A stretch of 64,000 nucleotides of DNA. Origin: Xiphias gladius. Lineage: Eukaryota > Chordata > Actinopteri > Istiophoriformes > Xiphiidae. The notes under the pieces were generated by a model. The model had not been told where the DNA came from. It did not search any database and saw only the letters and a list, made by a program, of their open reading frames with translations. Position numbers and translations under genes: made by a program. Positions 50,036-63,600 of the stretch are shown in pieces. The stretch lies in assembly GCF_016859285.1 (NCBI RefSeq), contig NC_053408.1, positions 10,493,213 to 10,557,212 on the forward strand. The letters are read 5' to 3'. The number at the start of each line of letters is the position of its first letter. Position 1 is the first letter of the stretch.

Positions 50036-51189
50036 ATAGGCCACTTCAGAGATAAAATCTTGTAAATGACCCAGTTTGACAGTATAGAAGATAGGTTCAA
50101 TACTGCCTTAAAAATAAAAACATATCTTGTGTTAACCCTGGAGTCACGCCAACTGAATTTGATTTAATCTGTCTGACGCCTGCTTGATCTCAACAAGGCT
50201 GAACTGACAAAGTAACTGAATTGAAATAACGTTATGGATTGTCTATATGCCAGCCAAATCCGCAGATTATTATTTTAAATTAGACCTACATTTTTAGTTC
50301 ATAGCCAGCTGTAAGTCAACTCACACATGTAAACCAAACTTTTGCATTGCAATTTAAATGTTAGTATTTAATGTCCACAAACAGGGGTAACTACGGCAAT
50401 ATTTGTGTAGTACTGTAATTCGAATGTATGTTCATAAGGTTTAAGAAAAAAAAATAGAATCATTTTGTAGTCGCTTGTCGATTTTCCTCCAATTTTTCCC
50501 ATTGTTTCTCCCAGTTTTACACAACACCCTGTGAGTTTGAAGCTGCTAGTCTCTTTCAGAAAATATATTTAACATAAAAACATGTTCAGTCTTACGTAAG
50601 ATTCTTTATGGGGTATTTGTCAGTGCTAGCTGTGTGACTATTGTGTTTCTCTGAGGATGGCTACATTCAGGGCGAAGTTAGAAGAACAGCAGAGCATCAG
50701 AAATACTTTCTCATATTTGAGGTATTTACCTGTTTTTCAATAAATTACTTTTCAACGCATTTTGCTGATAGCAGGGTCATTCTCCAGCCTCTTAAAGGTG
50801 CAGGTCGAGTGTACCACCTTTCTCTTTTTGGCATCTTGGACCAAAAGTCTTAAAACCGGTCAAGGTGGTCCACCAATGGCATCGGCTTGCTAAGCTCCTC
50901 TCACTTCAGTCTGTTTCATGTGTCACAGGTTTCATTTCTCTAATTCAACTTTATATCTCCTTAAAAATCAAATGTAATGTCATTTTCAAGTGGAAACCAA
51001 ATGTTTGACATTGTACTTGTAACCTAAAATTAAGGATTAAAAGGTTATTTCCTTAGCTAAGTCTAAGATAAACACTATTCCCATAGTCATCAAATCAGGT
51101 GAATATCTTTTTTAAAGACAACTTATTCTGAATCAAGTCCATTTTATGGAATGTCGGACTTGCATCACGCCTTTTGCTTTTGAACTGTA
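50036..51189. other. non-coding, nothing recognised
   Basis: AT-rich tract between two dispersed repeats. Confidence 0.4.
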
Positions 51190-51490
51190 GGATGCGACTG
51201 ATAATTTTATCAACTAAGTGAATAATCACTTGACCTATAAAACTGTAGAAAATTGTAAAATGACGTTCGCAGTTTTGCAGAGCCCAGGATGTCTTCAAAT
51301 TATTTTGGTTTTTTTTTTCCTGGAACAACAGTCTAAAACCCAAAGATATTCGATTTAAAATGATATACAATACAGAAAAGGAGAAAATCCTCACTTTTTA
51401 GAAGCCAAAACCATAGAATGTTTGGCATTTTAATCAATTACCCAAATAGCTGCAGATTAATTTTGTCAATCGACTAATTGTTTCAGCTCT
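51190..51490 (+). repeat. dispersed 'ATTAATCG' teleost repeat, copy 2
   Basis: Contains ATGTCTTCAAATTATTTTGG, AAAACCCAAAGATATTCG and GACTAATTGTTTCAGCTCT, the diagnostic phrases of the family. Confidence 0.7.
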
Positions 51491-54400
51491 GTTGGACAGA
51501 CTTTTTTTATTTCATTGAATATATACAAAGGAGAGTGATATAAAATATAGGAAAGAGAAAGACTGTGGTCATGTGTTCACCACAGTTCCTCACAGCAGCC
51601 ATTTTCTGCCCAGGATTTTATCGTTGCAACCCCCTGCCTGTGTTGTTAACACACATTCCCTCAGCTGATGTCCGGCGGTAGCAGGGGAGAATTGACGAGT
51701 AAGACAACGAATGTTTAGACAAAACACTTCCATCTTCTTTCTGTGCATCTATCATCAGTAATAATTTGAAATGGACCGTGGGTGAAATTAAAAACCACGG
51801 TCATCCTCACTGGAAGCTTCCACCTGTAAATTGCGTGTGCAGCGAACACCTTATCACTACAGACTCACAACACGGTGCTCTTCCCAAACCTCCCCCCTCT
51901 GAGCCTACCACTCCCCAGACACACTGAAATGGATTTCTGTTTAAGTCTCCCATCAAAGATATAATGGCTCTCGGGCTGTTCACATTCATTACAAGTCAGA
52001 TGGCCGTCTCCATCACACAGTGGCAGCTTAAACCTGCCTCTGGATTGATAACTGTGATCTTTATTCGGCTGCTTAGAGGTGAAGACAGGGCAAAGCCACC
52101 TCCCTGGCTCTCTCCTGATTCCTCCTCCAACGCACCACTGTCAGCTGGAGCGCAGGGTGGAGAAACAATCCATCAAGGTGCCGTGAAAATGTTGAAATTC
52201 CCACAAAAAAGCTCAATAGTTGACATGTAATGACACAACACAAGCTGGTCAATACTAGTCTGTAAACTGAAAACTGAAGAGAGACAGGCTTCCTCTGTAT
52301 AACACAGTCAAATGTCTGGATACACCTACAGTAAGTATTTTTCACAGCTCATATGTCACTACACTTATGAGCTGGACGATCGGCTCCCCTGTTGGGAAAA
52401 ACATAAAAGCTTTTTTGTAAGGTGTTGGGCTTGTGTGAAGGAATCACAATCTCCCTGAAGATAAAACAACATAAATACTGGCTGCAAGGAAACATATGTT
52501 GAAATACAGTGATCCTTGCAAGGTACAAAGTTAACACAAAACAACACTCTCTTTCGTCTCCCTGACACAAACAAGTGTGTATGAAAAAGGGGCTCCCCCT
52601 AAGCTTAACACAGAGTCCCTTGATTTCTCCGTCTCCCCTCCTTTTTTATTTTTTTATTTTTGCTTTTTATTTATTTTTTTGAAAGCAAACGTAAAGTTGC
52701 CTCTCAAATGCGAGTCACATGCTGCTGCCACAGTGTTTCTAACATGCTGTTGGCTGGTGAGTAAAGCAGCGTGTGTCACATTTTAGCTGCGTTTGTGAAC
52801 ACAAACATACATTTAGAAAAACTGCTAGTTTGGTGTCATATGTGGACACCCACGCAGAATCGTTCGCGTCTCCAAAAAGAGCATGTTGTATGTAACACAG
52901 CAGCATTAGTGGACCGTTGCTCTTTGAGTCCTCGTCATATGGACAGAGGAATGGACAGACACCCTGTGGGCTGTGTAAGAGTTGAATTTTTTTTACGCTC
53001 CATTACCTCTATTCCTATGTGGCTGGACTGCAGGTACAGATTAAACAGGGCAGGCAGCATTGTGAAAATGTTTCTCTTTGTGTGTATGTGTGTGTGTGGT
53101 GCATATAGGTGTGTATGCCCACATACATATGTGTGTTGTCTTCGCAAATACGTACACCTGTGTGCGCAGCTTTGATGATGCATTGATCAGACATGGCTAC
53201 AAAGAAAATGTCCTTTTATAATGGACATGAACAGAATTCCTTAGAAACGGTACTCTTATATGATTTCACTCCATACTATCTGTAAGAATGACTTCAACTG
53301 CATCAAGATCAGGATCGCTCACCATCAAATTCCTACTACTAATAATATTTCCAAATTTACAGAAATGAGAAACATTTTAGTCAGTACTCCACTCCACTAA
53401 CCTTTGTCTGTGGCTGATGGCACACAAAATAGTCACAAAATACTTTAACTTCATCTTGCAAAACTAATGATTAAGTTATTAAATCCTTTTCAGTAATTTG
53501 GCCTCAACACAGAACTGTCCATGACCGTCTTTGATCTGCTACACCAGTGTTAGTGTCCCTTGCCTTCATATAGTTCTTCCAGTGCAGGGAAACAAACCTC
53601 CTACAGAAGAATGGAGGGCGCACCTTGACGGTGTGGTGCTGCAGATGAATTTTCACTAGAGAGCTGGTAGACGACATCCTACGAAACTGCATTGTTGTGG
53701 CTGTTTGTTTTAGAAATAACTAATTGCACTGATATTTGTTGGTACAGTTATCCTTTCTATTGACATGAACAATGGGACAAGCTCATTTATCTATAGTAGT
53801 AGTATATATAGCCTGACATACTACAGGCTGTAGATAATGGTTTTAATGAGACAGTGTCTTTAATATCCTTCAGATATAGTGAGAATATATTCCTTATGCC
53901 CCACACTTAACTAGATTCAGTCACACAGTACAGCTGACAAAATTGGTGGTCAGTTTTTTGCAAAGAGGAGGAGAAACTCTGCCATTTTGAAACCATTTCC
54001 ATCCTCCCTGGTTTTCCTTGGATCAAATAAGTTTGCTTTGCACCTGATTTGTCATGTAAATGAAATGGTTTGTTATATTCTCTCTATTGGCCATTACTGC
54101 TGAACACAGAGACCAGTCAAGCAGGCCAAATTAAATGGCCATTAACTGAAGGAGCTGTTATAGGATGGCTCTGCGACTTGTATAGTGCTGTCTGTTTCAA
54201 TCACAACTGAATCACAGGGTGCTGCTGGGGAAGCCCCAGGACTGTTCTGTCCACTAACAAGTTATGATCATCGGTCATCTGACTAAAATGACTTGCATAA
54301 CTTTTATTTCAAAATGTTCTATTTCATGATAGCTGACTGTGATATAAGGGTCTAATTTATTAACTAACCATTTTCTTGCTACCTCTGTATTGGTAGGGTA

Positions 54401-55100
54401 AATGCTTTGTGTATAAAATGAATTACAGGGGTAACATTAAGAAACATTTATCTGCTAGTGTGCAGTTTCCTGTCGAGCATTTCACTCAGGAGAAAGATGA
54501 GCTCTCTCATCATAGAGCTGCTACCTTATCATAGCTGCTACTGTAGCTTGTCTCATAAAACAAAAATACAATATAGCAGTTAAAAATTATGTTTTTGCAC
54601 AAAAATGTGTAGGGATTGGAGAATGTTCCTCATGACTTTCCAGACTTGCTTCTTTATATTTGGTCACAGTTATAAGTCCTTTTGACTGTCGAATCCAGTT
54701 TTAAGAATCATCTGATGTCTATACATCTGATATCTCATCTGTCATGAGCAAGCAAGTCAGGTTATTAGTTTTGGCCTTGGTCATTTTTTAATAATGTTTT
54801 ATTAATTATGTTTTATTACCAAGAGCGACAAGGGAAACAGAGGAAATAGGCAAATTCAATGTCCTTTCAATATTTTTATATTAATAGTGGGTCACATGAG
54901 ATTTATCAACCAACTCTTCAGTCGGAAGTTCCCTTCCGTTTTACATTTTACAGCTTGTAGCTTTGCTGTTTTGGTTTTAATTCCTGTTGTTTCCAGATGG
55001 AGGCGGTTGTTTATTTTAAAAAGCTCTAAAACCTAGGGTACATTACTTACCAAGAACCAAATGGCAGACAGAGTTCACAAGTAGTTGTCAAAGACTATTG

Positions 55101-55101
<1 letters not shown>
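51491..55101. other. non-coding, nothing supported
   Basis: Several 70-130 codon open frames (51.96, 52.77, 52.94 kb) have no splice or domain support. Confidence 0.4.
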
Positions 55102-55149
<48 letters not shown>

Positions 55150-55177
55150 GTTTTATATATATATATATATATATATA
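55102..55177. repeat. compound (AC)n-(AT)n microsatellite
   Basis: (AC)n at 55102-55148, then a short spacer and (AT)n to about 55177. Confidence 0.95.
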
Positions 55178-55894
55178 ACTTGGCCATTTGTTGTTGGTGT
55201 ATTTTTTTTTTTAATCAGACGCTTTTTTAACCAGTTGGTCTCATAGTCACCTTGTATGCAAAATTACTAACTTCATCTACAATTAAACAAAAAAACTAAC
55301 ACTACTGAGCCACAGATATTATTAAATAATGTTAGTATTATTTGGACACAATTGTCAGCTTTAATGGCCTCAAAATCTTTTCTTTTAGAGCCTGGTAAGA
55401 CTTTGACACAAGCTGATGTAACTGACTGGTTTATTCGTCAGAAAAGCTATACAGGTGCTACTTCTTGCCCTACCACCATAAGGAGCCAGCGAGATAATTC
55501 AGGCAATTAAACCCATTTTACCTGGGGAGTGCATCTAATTAAAAGTCAATCCAATTTAGCCTGTCAGGTTTCCAATAGGAATCAGCACAGATAAGGAGCT
55601 TGAGGATGGATGATTAGGGGAATTGGAGCGAGAATGAGCAGCGATCTTATCTGCAATCATCTGTCAATGTTGGGATGATTTGCTCCAGAAATAAAACACC
55701 ATTGAATTTCTTCAACATTCTACAGTGAAAAGTAGCTTAATTGGAAGCAGTGCTGTATTATCTCTGTTGTCTACGATTGCAGGTTTGATTGGCAAATGGA
55801 CTGTATAAATTGTTTTTTGTGTGTTCCCTTTATGGAAGGTAATGAAGACATATGACTTTTCCAATAAGGATTATAATTTTGCCTCTGCACCATG

Positions 55895-56035
55895 TTTTTG
55901 GGTTGTCCGTCCATCCATCCATCAGTTCGTCCGTCCCATTCTCGTGAAAGCGATATCTCAGGAATTCTAGTTTACAATATGTGATGATACGAAACAGTTC
56001 TTCTTTGTGAACCACAGGTGCCAATTTCGGTATGG
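55895..56035 (+). repeat. partial dispersed repeat ('CCGTCCATCCATC' type)
   Basis: Starts with GTCCGTCCATCCATCCATC and continues CCCATTCTCGTGAAAGCGAT, ATCTCAGGAATTC, as in a fish repeat I recall. Truncated. Confidence 0.45.
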
Positions 56036-56476
56036 AGAAATCATACTATGAGGTGAACATAGTGTAAGATAGTAAATTACACAGTCCAAAAACACAGTCT
56101 AACAGCCTTTATCAACACCAAGACATGTTAACTGTGAGCTTAACACATCCTGCTTTTAATACCATAATGTTAGCATTTGAGTGTTTGGAACAATGTGCTT
56201 TATGCTCAGTTGCATTACTTGGTCACTTGTTTAAATAGCTTCAAATGTACTAGTCAGACCATGTGTGTCTGTTATCTGTGTTATGGGTATATTATATAAC
56301 AGTTATCTATATGATTGGTGAAACCCAGTAAATCATGATTTATTTATTTCCTAAGCTAAATATTTTCTGTGGTACTTATTTCACTTGGATGGTGGTAGTT
56401 TGATTATCTGTTCTTATGTGATGATGAGGTGATTTTCTTAACTAATAAACTGATCACCCTTTTATTATGTGATGAT

Positions 56477-56762
56477 GTGAGCTGCAACAATTAGTCAGTT
56501 AATTGTTTCGTTGATTGACAGAAATTTAATCAGCAAAAATGTTTGTCATTAAGCAAAAATGACAAACATTCCTCAGTTCCAGCTTCTCCAATGTGAGGAT
56601 TTGCTGCTTTTTGACATTTGAAAACATCACGTTTGGTTTTAGGAAACTGTAACAGGCATTTTTCCAGGATTTTTTTTGGCATTTTATAGACCAAAAGGAT
56701 CAGTTACTCAATAAAATAATAGAGGATTAATATAAAATGAAAATAGATTTTAGTTGTAGCCC
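56477..56762 (-). repeat. dispersed 'ATTAATCG' teleost repeat, copy 3
   Basis: Begins GAGCTGCAACAATTAGTCAG and ends TTTTAGTTGTAGCCCTG. Orientation as in copy 1. Confidence 0.7.
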
Positions 56763-57589
56763 TGAAGACGATGCAATGACTTTGGTTTAGTTTGGCTTTA
56801 TATGTGTTTTGGGCATCGCTGGGAAAAAGACATTCACCAGCTATGTTGTGAATGATCATATATTTTAAGTATGTCCTATTGTCATACTTTGCTCACTCTA
56901 TGCCATCCATATGAAAAATGGAAAAAAATAGAAATGAAAAATACAATCATTAAACAGGGGTCTCACCATCAGCTCCACACAATGTATATTTATCAACTGA
57001 TGAGCTAGAAATGGCCTAGACAAATGACATGGAAAAGCACCCTGAACACATCTCTTAGTCATCTGCATTAGTCATACCTTCCTCCATGCTTCCCTCCTCC
57101 CACCTCCTGCAATCACTCTATATGGAAAGCATACTTCTTCCCTCCAAATGGAAGGATATTCTGCCTGGCATGCCATCATTTAGCATAAAAATATTTAGCA
57201 TTTTGCTGAAGTTCTAGAAACAGAATATAACTTGTTGTCAAAGCTGAAAAAAAAAAAAACGAGAGACAGACTGAGAGGTTCATGTTTCTGTATTGAGATG
57301 TCATGAGCCCATGCTTCAGCCTGTATTATCAGTGTCATGTAGTTACTGATCTGAGAGCTGTCAGGAGCACGAAGCCCAAAGGGAAAAAAGGCAGAAAAGT
57401 GGCTTAACCCTGCTCCGTCCTGGGGTCCTTTGTAAATGTAAATACAGTTATGTTTAGTAGTTAGAAGCTCATTCACGTCTGTGTCAGCTGCTGTGCAGTC
57501 AGTTGAATGAGACGCGTAGAGGTATGCTTGCAGAGGGGGAGCCCAACCTCGTGCTTGCGGGGCATCACTGGCCGCTTTCTTCTACGGAA

Positions 57590-57722
57590 AGTAGCTAAGG
57601 TTTGTCCAAAAAGTTGCTAGATTTGTCGCTAGATGCTTTTTTGAAAAAGAAAAAAAAAGTTGGTAAAGGTGTGTGAAAAGTCGGTATATCTAGTGACAAA
57701 GGCTGTAAGTTGGCAGCACTGC
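57590..57722 (+). repeat. dispersed repeat ('GTTGCTAGATTTGTCGCTAG')
   Basis: A segment with AAAAGTTGCTAGATTTGTCG and TAAGTTGGCAGCACTGCC that I recall from fish genomes. Confidence 0.4.
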
Positions 57723-58130
57723 CTGTAAACCACCCCCTGATGACAAACCGTTTGTGCTAATTCATTTGAAAGAGCAATGGCCAATAATGTAACTACAGCA
57801 CTCAGTCACAAGACACTAGGCTGGTGTGACTTCCTCACTAACTCAGTTACTCAGTAAGTCATGGACATTTGCGTTTCTGGGGCTGGCCTCACTGTTGTGG
57901 TCCAGCCAACAAGATATACTTGTAGGAGATAGGGTTGTTAAACCAGACAGCAGGTAGAGTTGGTGAAGACTGTTGGAAACTGAAATCTTTAATTACTGAC
58001 TTTTTCTCCATCGCTTATCACTTGAAATTGTTTTCGTACAGTGCCAGAAGATACTTCCTCACTATTAAAAGTCAATGAGATGTAAGGAAAAGCTCCACCA
58101 GAACAGATTGAAAAGTGTGCTCATTAACTA

Positions 58131-58466
58131 GGGTTGCAATTACTTGCATCATTGTTTAATCTGCTGATTATGGTCTTGATAATTCAATTAATCACTTATG
58201 AAATAAAATGTCAGAAAATATGGAAAATTGTATACCACAGTTTCTCATATTCCAAGGCAATGTCTTCAAATTCTTTGTTTTGTCTGAACAAAAATCCACA
58301 ACCCAAAAATATTCAACTTATTATCATGGGAGACATATTCATTCATATTCATATTTGAGAAGTTGGAACCTAATTTAGCATTTTTACTTAGAAAATGACC
58401 TAAAAGATTAATCAGTTGTCAGAACTGTTGACTAATGGATCAATCAACTAATCATGTCAGCTCTAA
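58131..58466 (+). repeat. dispersed 'ATTAATCG' teleost repeat, copy 4
   Basis: Runs from AGGGTTGCAATTACTTGC to AATCATGTCAGCTCTA. Contains TTTGTTTTGTCTGAACAAAA and AACCCAAAAATATTCAAC. Confidence 0.7.
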
Positions 58467-58502
58467 ATTTAACCGTAGTTGGGTACAGGTCCAAGACACA
58501 CA

Positions 58503-58542
58503 CAGGGTGCAGACAACCAGAGAGATGGTTGTCTGCACCCTG
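58503..58542. repeat. perfect 17-base hairpin
   Basis: CAGGGTGCAGACAACCA (58503-58519) and its exact reverse complement TGGTTGTCTGCACCCTG (58526-58542) flank the six-base spacer GAGAGA. Confidence 0.85.
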
Positions 58543-59204
58543 AACACTACAACTTCCCGTTTATGAGGCAACGTTTCGATCTTCAAGTTCTGCTTCAGGT
58601 CAACATCCACGTGAAGGAAAAATAGGCCAACATGAATTGAAGTAGAGAAAACCCTATGAAAACCAGCCAGTGTGTTCATTTCCTTGTCGTAGCAGGATGG
58701 ATAGCATGGGAAACGTAATAGCTGGATTTTTACCAATTTATACCACTTACTGTGTGAATGCAAACATTTTTTGGCATAACTTAGCCATGCTAATTCTTGC
58801 AATATGCTCCCATTTGTAAAATGTATCTAAAACTATGAAAAAGAAATTTAGGTAATTTCTTGTTTTGAGCATGGAAGGAAGGAAGAGGAGGATTACAGCT
58901 GACTGCAGGACGGTCCCTTCAACAGCCCACATCTCCCTGTCAGAAAAAGAAAACAGCATACTTGTCGCAACTAATTCATCTCATTGTAATCAGCACTCCC
59001 TCCCCATATTTGTATGTCCTTCGACCTGCCTGGAAGATCTTTGGAACTAGCCGTATTTATTCCATTTAAAACATATGCTCATGGTATAGTATGTTAGGTG
59101 GTTTGAGAACTCAGCAATGAAAGCTCAAAAAGGTGATTTTTCAGGTTTGGTCATCAAAACCTTGTTTTTTTTTAGCAAAAAACTATTTTGGTTTGGTTTA
59201 GGGT

Positions 59205-59435
59205 GTTAATTATTGAGCTTTAGAAGTGCTTGTAGGTGGATTTCATCATATTTGTAAAAAGCCAGGCTAGTTGCTTCCCTCTTTTTCCAGTCTCTGTGCT
59301 AAGCTAAGCTAACCGACTGCTGCATGTAGCTTCATATTTACCGAATGGACATGAGAGTAGTTTTGAGCTTCTTAGCTAATTTTCAACAAAAAAGCAAACT
59401 AGCATATTTCCAAAAATGTCAAACTATTCCTTTAA
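59205..59435. mobile_element. partial copy of the element at 40.2-40.8 kb
   Basis: Shares GTGCTAAGCTAAGCTAACC, GTAGCTTCATATTTA and the terminal AATGTCAAACTATTCCTTTA. Its other half is missing or decayed. Confidence 0.6.
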
Positions 59436-60728
59436 AAACCTGACTGCATTGCAATAAATCATATTTTAAAGAAAAAAACCTAATAAATTGCTTGATTCAC
59501 CAGATGCCTTAAACACAAAGTCTTGGTTTGAATGCGGTACAGTTATTGTTTTTTTCCTTGGTTTGCATGTGACTATAAGCACTGTTGGTGTTCCAGTACA
59601 CTACTGTTGTTCATGCTCAGGTCACATTTGCTTTGGTCCCCACAGCAGCCTTAGGGCAATCCCAGATGGCCGATGACAGATGCCCACAATTGCTGTTGCC
59701 CTTGGTTGGAGTGCAGTCCCTCCCTCCAGATAAAAAAAAAAAATTAAAATCTGTCCTCCCCAAGTTCCCTCCAACGTCCCAGTTTTCCCATTTGTACTAC
59801 CCTGATTTCAGCTCATAGTTTACTTTCCATCATCTTCTGTCTATCTTGTCTATTGGTCGGTCTAGGTCTGTTCAGTTTGACTGAGCTCCTCTGTCCCATT
59901 TAGATTTTCCCAACATCCTCTCCTCTCCTCTCCTACTGCACCATTCTTCGTCCTTGGCTTGATCGTATGTCCCCTGCTTCTTTTTTTAATCATCACATGC
60001 TTACCAAGGGTTTTAGCCACAATGAAGTGTCCACTCTTATATCCTTTATCTCCTGTCACTGGGTAAATGTACATTTTTCCTTATTTACATGAAGCCATAT
60101 GTTTCCATTAATTCAATCATTTTCAATTATTGTTCAATGGCATCAAAATAAACTTGCGGATACTTGAAACTCAGTGAACATGCTTTTGTTGTTGTCAAAG
60201 TTGCGTCATATTGGTCCAGAAGTTATAAATAAAACTGAATGTGAACAGACATGATATTCATTATGATGAAAACCCAAGCAAGTTTCAAATCTCTTAATTT
60301 TCAGATGTTTAAAAAATGGATGAAAACTGCAGGCTTCTTGGAAGGTGGTCCTTGAAAAGTAAAAACACCATGATGAAATGTAGTAGTTCTCTTGTCCAGG
60401 GCAGATTCTACTCTGTGTAGTTTTTTTTTTTTTCCTGTCTCATTATGACAGGTAATTCAGTCTATCTGTCTGGCCACATGCCACATGAAACTTCAGTTTC
60501 AGAGACCCCGTATGGCTGAAGAAGATTACATTTTTTCAGTCCTGATTGAAACAATTTGTGCCAAAATCTGTATATATATATCTTGATATATTTTAATTTG
60601 CTTCTAGTTTCCTCCACCAAAGTAATGACATCTAAGAAAACAGTGGTAACATTAGGACAGTTGAAAAGATGCCATTTTTTTAAAGTACTGTATTATGTCA
60701 TAATAATAGGGTGTATTGAACGATTGCA
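59436..60728. other. non-coding, nothing supported
   Basis: Contains a short CCTCT-type pyrimidine repeat near 59920-59935. No gene was seen. Confidence 0.4.
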
Positions 60729-61036
60729 GGGCTGCAATTGAAGATTATTTTCATTATCGGTTAATCTGCCAAGAGTTTTTCAATTAATCAATTAATTGTT
60801 TTGCCTACAAGATGCCAGAAAATATTGAAAAAAGATAATTTACCACAGACTAAGCTAACATCTTCAAATGTCTTGTTTTGTCTGAGCAACAGTGCAAAAT
60901 CCAAAATCCTATATGACAAAAAAAAACAAAAACATAAATTCCTCACATTTGAGAAGCTGGAACCAGGTTAATCGATCTTAAAAAACAGTTGCTGATTAAT
61001 TTTCAATCGATTAATGGACTAATTATTTCAGCTTTA
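60729..61036 (+). repeat. dispersed 'ATTAATCG' teleost repeat, copy 5
   Basis: Runs from GGGCTGCAATTGAAGATTAT to ACTAATTATTTCAGCTTTA, with TTCAAATGTCTTGTTTTGTC and CATTTGAGAAGCTGGAACC. Confidence 0.75.
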
Positions 61037-61612
61037 ATGTAATTTATTTGATTATTGATCCTACTAAAGGTAATTAGTGTCTAACAGTGCTTCTTATAGG
61101 TAGAGATTTTTTTTATAGTGATTGTCTCTATTCGATAGGAATCAGAGTCAGAGGTCAAAAAGGGGGGCACCCGCTACCGCACACTGTTTGTAAATTGTTG
61201 ACATACACTGTGTGTGTGGTCACCACTGACACAAAGACATCACACACAACTGTTCATAGCCAAGACGAGAGCTGCCTCATCTGCAATGTATGGAAGCCTG
61301 TCGGGATCAGAGAGATAGCCATACAGTAGTATGACTTCACCATAACATACTGTAGCTGCTCTCAGCGACGAGACTGACCGCATGGGGGAGTCAGTGCTTG
61401 GTGGTCTGTGTAGGTATAGTACGCGCGTGTGTGTTTGATTGACTGGTGGCATGATGGCCTATACATTCAGCTGAATCAGAAACTTAAAATTCCGCATCCC
61501 CTTGTGACTGTGACCAGAAATAAGCAGGTACTGAGAATGGATGCTGAGTATTTTGATGTCCCAGAACGGCCTTTAGAGATGAATCTTATAACATCTAGCT
61601 GGTGTTGGGAAA

Positions 61613-61683
61613 ACAAACAATTGCATTGTTCAAGATTATTTTGTCAGACAACAAACAATTGCATTGTTCAAGATTATTTTGTC
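61613..61683 (+). repeat. 33-base direct tandem duplication
   Basis: Two identical 33-base copies (61613-61645 and 61651-61683) containing AACAATTGCATTGTTCAAG, separated by five bases. Confidence 0.9.
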
Positions 61684-62149
61684 CATACTGCTTATACTGC
61701 ATTGAACCATTGCACTACTGACTACTCAGTTTATTTTCTTGCAACAACAGATGCAGTGGATTTTCGTTCTCTGTGGACATATATGTTGGTATAATTTTTT
61801 TAATCTCCAGGAAGCACGGTGAGATTTTTCCAAAGCAACTTTTTCAAAACTGTAGTTTCTCCTCAGCATTGATTACTGAAACCCTGCCATGGCCCACTAC
61901 AATTATTCAATTAATTGACTGAAAATATGTATGACCATTTATGATAGTAAACTATCATATATGATCATATATCATAAATCAGAATCCATGAACAGTTTTG
62001 AGCTTTAGGTGGCATGCATTACTTTTGTATGAAATTAGATCATGGTGTAAATGGCATTTCATTTCACCTGTGTTTTAAACTCTCCATGAAGAAATACCTC
62101 TGATGTTCTCCTGATCAAGGTTGTGGGTACTGCTTCGTTGATAGCAATT

Positions 62150-62453
62150 AGGGTTATAACTAACTAACTGACTATTTTCATTATCGATTATGTCAAAAAA
62201 TATTAAAAATATCAATCAGAGTTTCCAAAAGACAATGGTGAGGTTTTGAAAATGCTTGTTTTGTCCAACCAAATGTCAAAAACCCAAAGATAATTAGTAT
62301 ATTATTACATAAGACTAGTTAATATCAACAGTTGAGAAGCTGGAACTGGTGCTATTTGCTTGAAAAATTACTTAATAACTATTAATTGATTATCAAAACA
62401 ATTGCTGATTAATTTTAACTAATCGATTAATCAACTTATCGTGTCAGCTCTAT
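62150..62453 (+). repeat. dispersed 'ATTAATCG' teleost repeat, copy 6
   Basis: Runs from AGGGTTATAACTAACTAACT to TATCGTGTCAGCTCTA, with CTTGTTTTGTCCAACCAAA and AAAAACCCAAAGATAATT. Confidence 0.75.
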
Positions 62454-62548
62454 ATGTACTGTTATGATAAAATAGAATAGTACCATGTGAATCTGACATA
62501 TCGAGTAAGAATTTTCCCCAACATATAGTTATACAAAAGGTATACTTA

Positions 62549-63600
62549 TTGCAATGTCAAGAAAAGTCATATTTTATTTATATAGACCATTATTACAAAT
62601 CACAAATTTGCCTCAACGTGCTTAACAATCTGCAAAGCATACGTAACCCTCTGTCTTTCGACCCTCGAGTTGGACAAGAAAAAACTCCCCAAAAAAAAGC
62701 ATTTAAGGGGGAAAAAATGGAAGAAACCTCAGGATCAACCGAGGAGGGATCCCTCTTCCAGGACAGACTGACAAGCAATACATGTTGTGTTTACAGAATA
62801 GAGCAACAAAGTAGATTCACAGTATGGACAACATTTATGAAGAATATGATTTGGGAGAGTCAAGCAACTTCCAGGTGCTGCCAACAGATAGGACCTGAGC
62901 CACATGACCTTCTTTCCACCATGAAGATCTGGAAAGAGGACAGACTGCACAAACACATAAGACGCAAAACCAAGCACTTCATTCACATGTGTAGGAGAAA
63001 CAAACACACAGAGGGACAGAGAGACAAGGAGAAGCCTGGGACTCCTTGAGGACAAAGATCCAGATGCAAAACGAGGCACTGACAGCCAGGAGAGGGAGAG
63101 AGGACTCTGGACGGCCGATTGTCCAGGACAGAGAGCTGGAGTGAAAAGAGAAGACAAGGAGGAGAGAGTAAGAAAGTGAGAGAGGCACACAGCCTGGATG
63201 CTCAGGTGCTTGAGATTACATACAAAATTAATAACCTGATATTTATAAAACCAAATTTGAGGGTCTTGTTGAGACTGGAGCTTTCAGTAATTGGCCAGTC
63301 TGTAGAGCTACTAGTAGATGATGTGTTTATTGCAATAAAACATTTTGTGTTTTTTGTAGATAGTTTTGGTGGCCTGCACATGCATTGGTGTGGAGATACA
63401 GTTGTGATTATTTTAGGAGTGGGAGGGAGACAGTCTCATTGTTATGTACTGGACCTACCACTCTGATAGTCTGCAGTCTGAGGATTTCCCTGGCTGGCCA
63501 TATTAACTAAGGTAGTGGACTCCAACACCACACTACCTATAAATCTAGTAGACTCTCTCATCACCTGCGACCTGCCGAACACTAAGGCTTTAATGTCAAA
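62549..63600 (+). mobile_element. dispersed fish repeat ('AAAAACTCCCC' type), possibly extending to the edge
   Basis: Diagnostic phrases are ATTTGCCTCAACGTGCTTAA, GTTGGACAAGAAAAAACTCC, GGGGGAAAAAATGGAAGAAA and GAGGAGGGATCCCTCTTCCA. I recall this block as a high-copy teleost repeat. The 166-codon open frame across 62549-63049 is a frame through the repeat, not a gene. The right boundary is uncertain. Confidence 0.5.

Noticed and set aside
62549..63049. 166-codon plus-strand frame near the right edge
   Set aside because: Runs through a dispersed fish repeat; codon use and product look non-coding.
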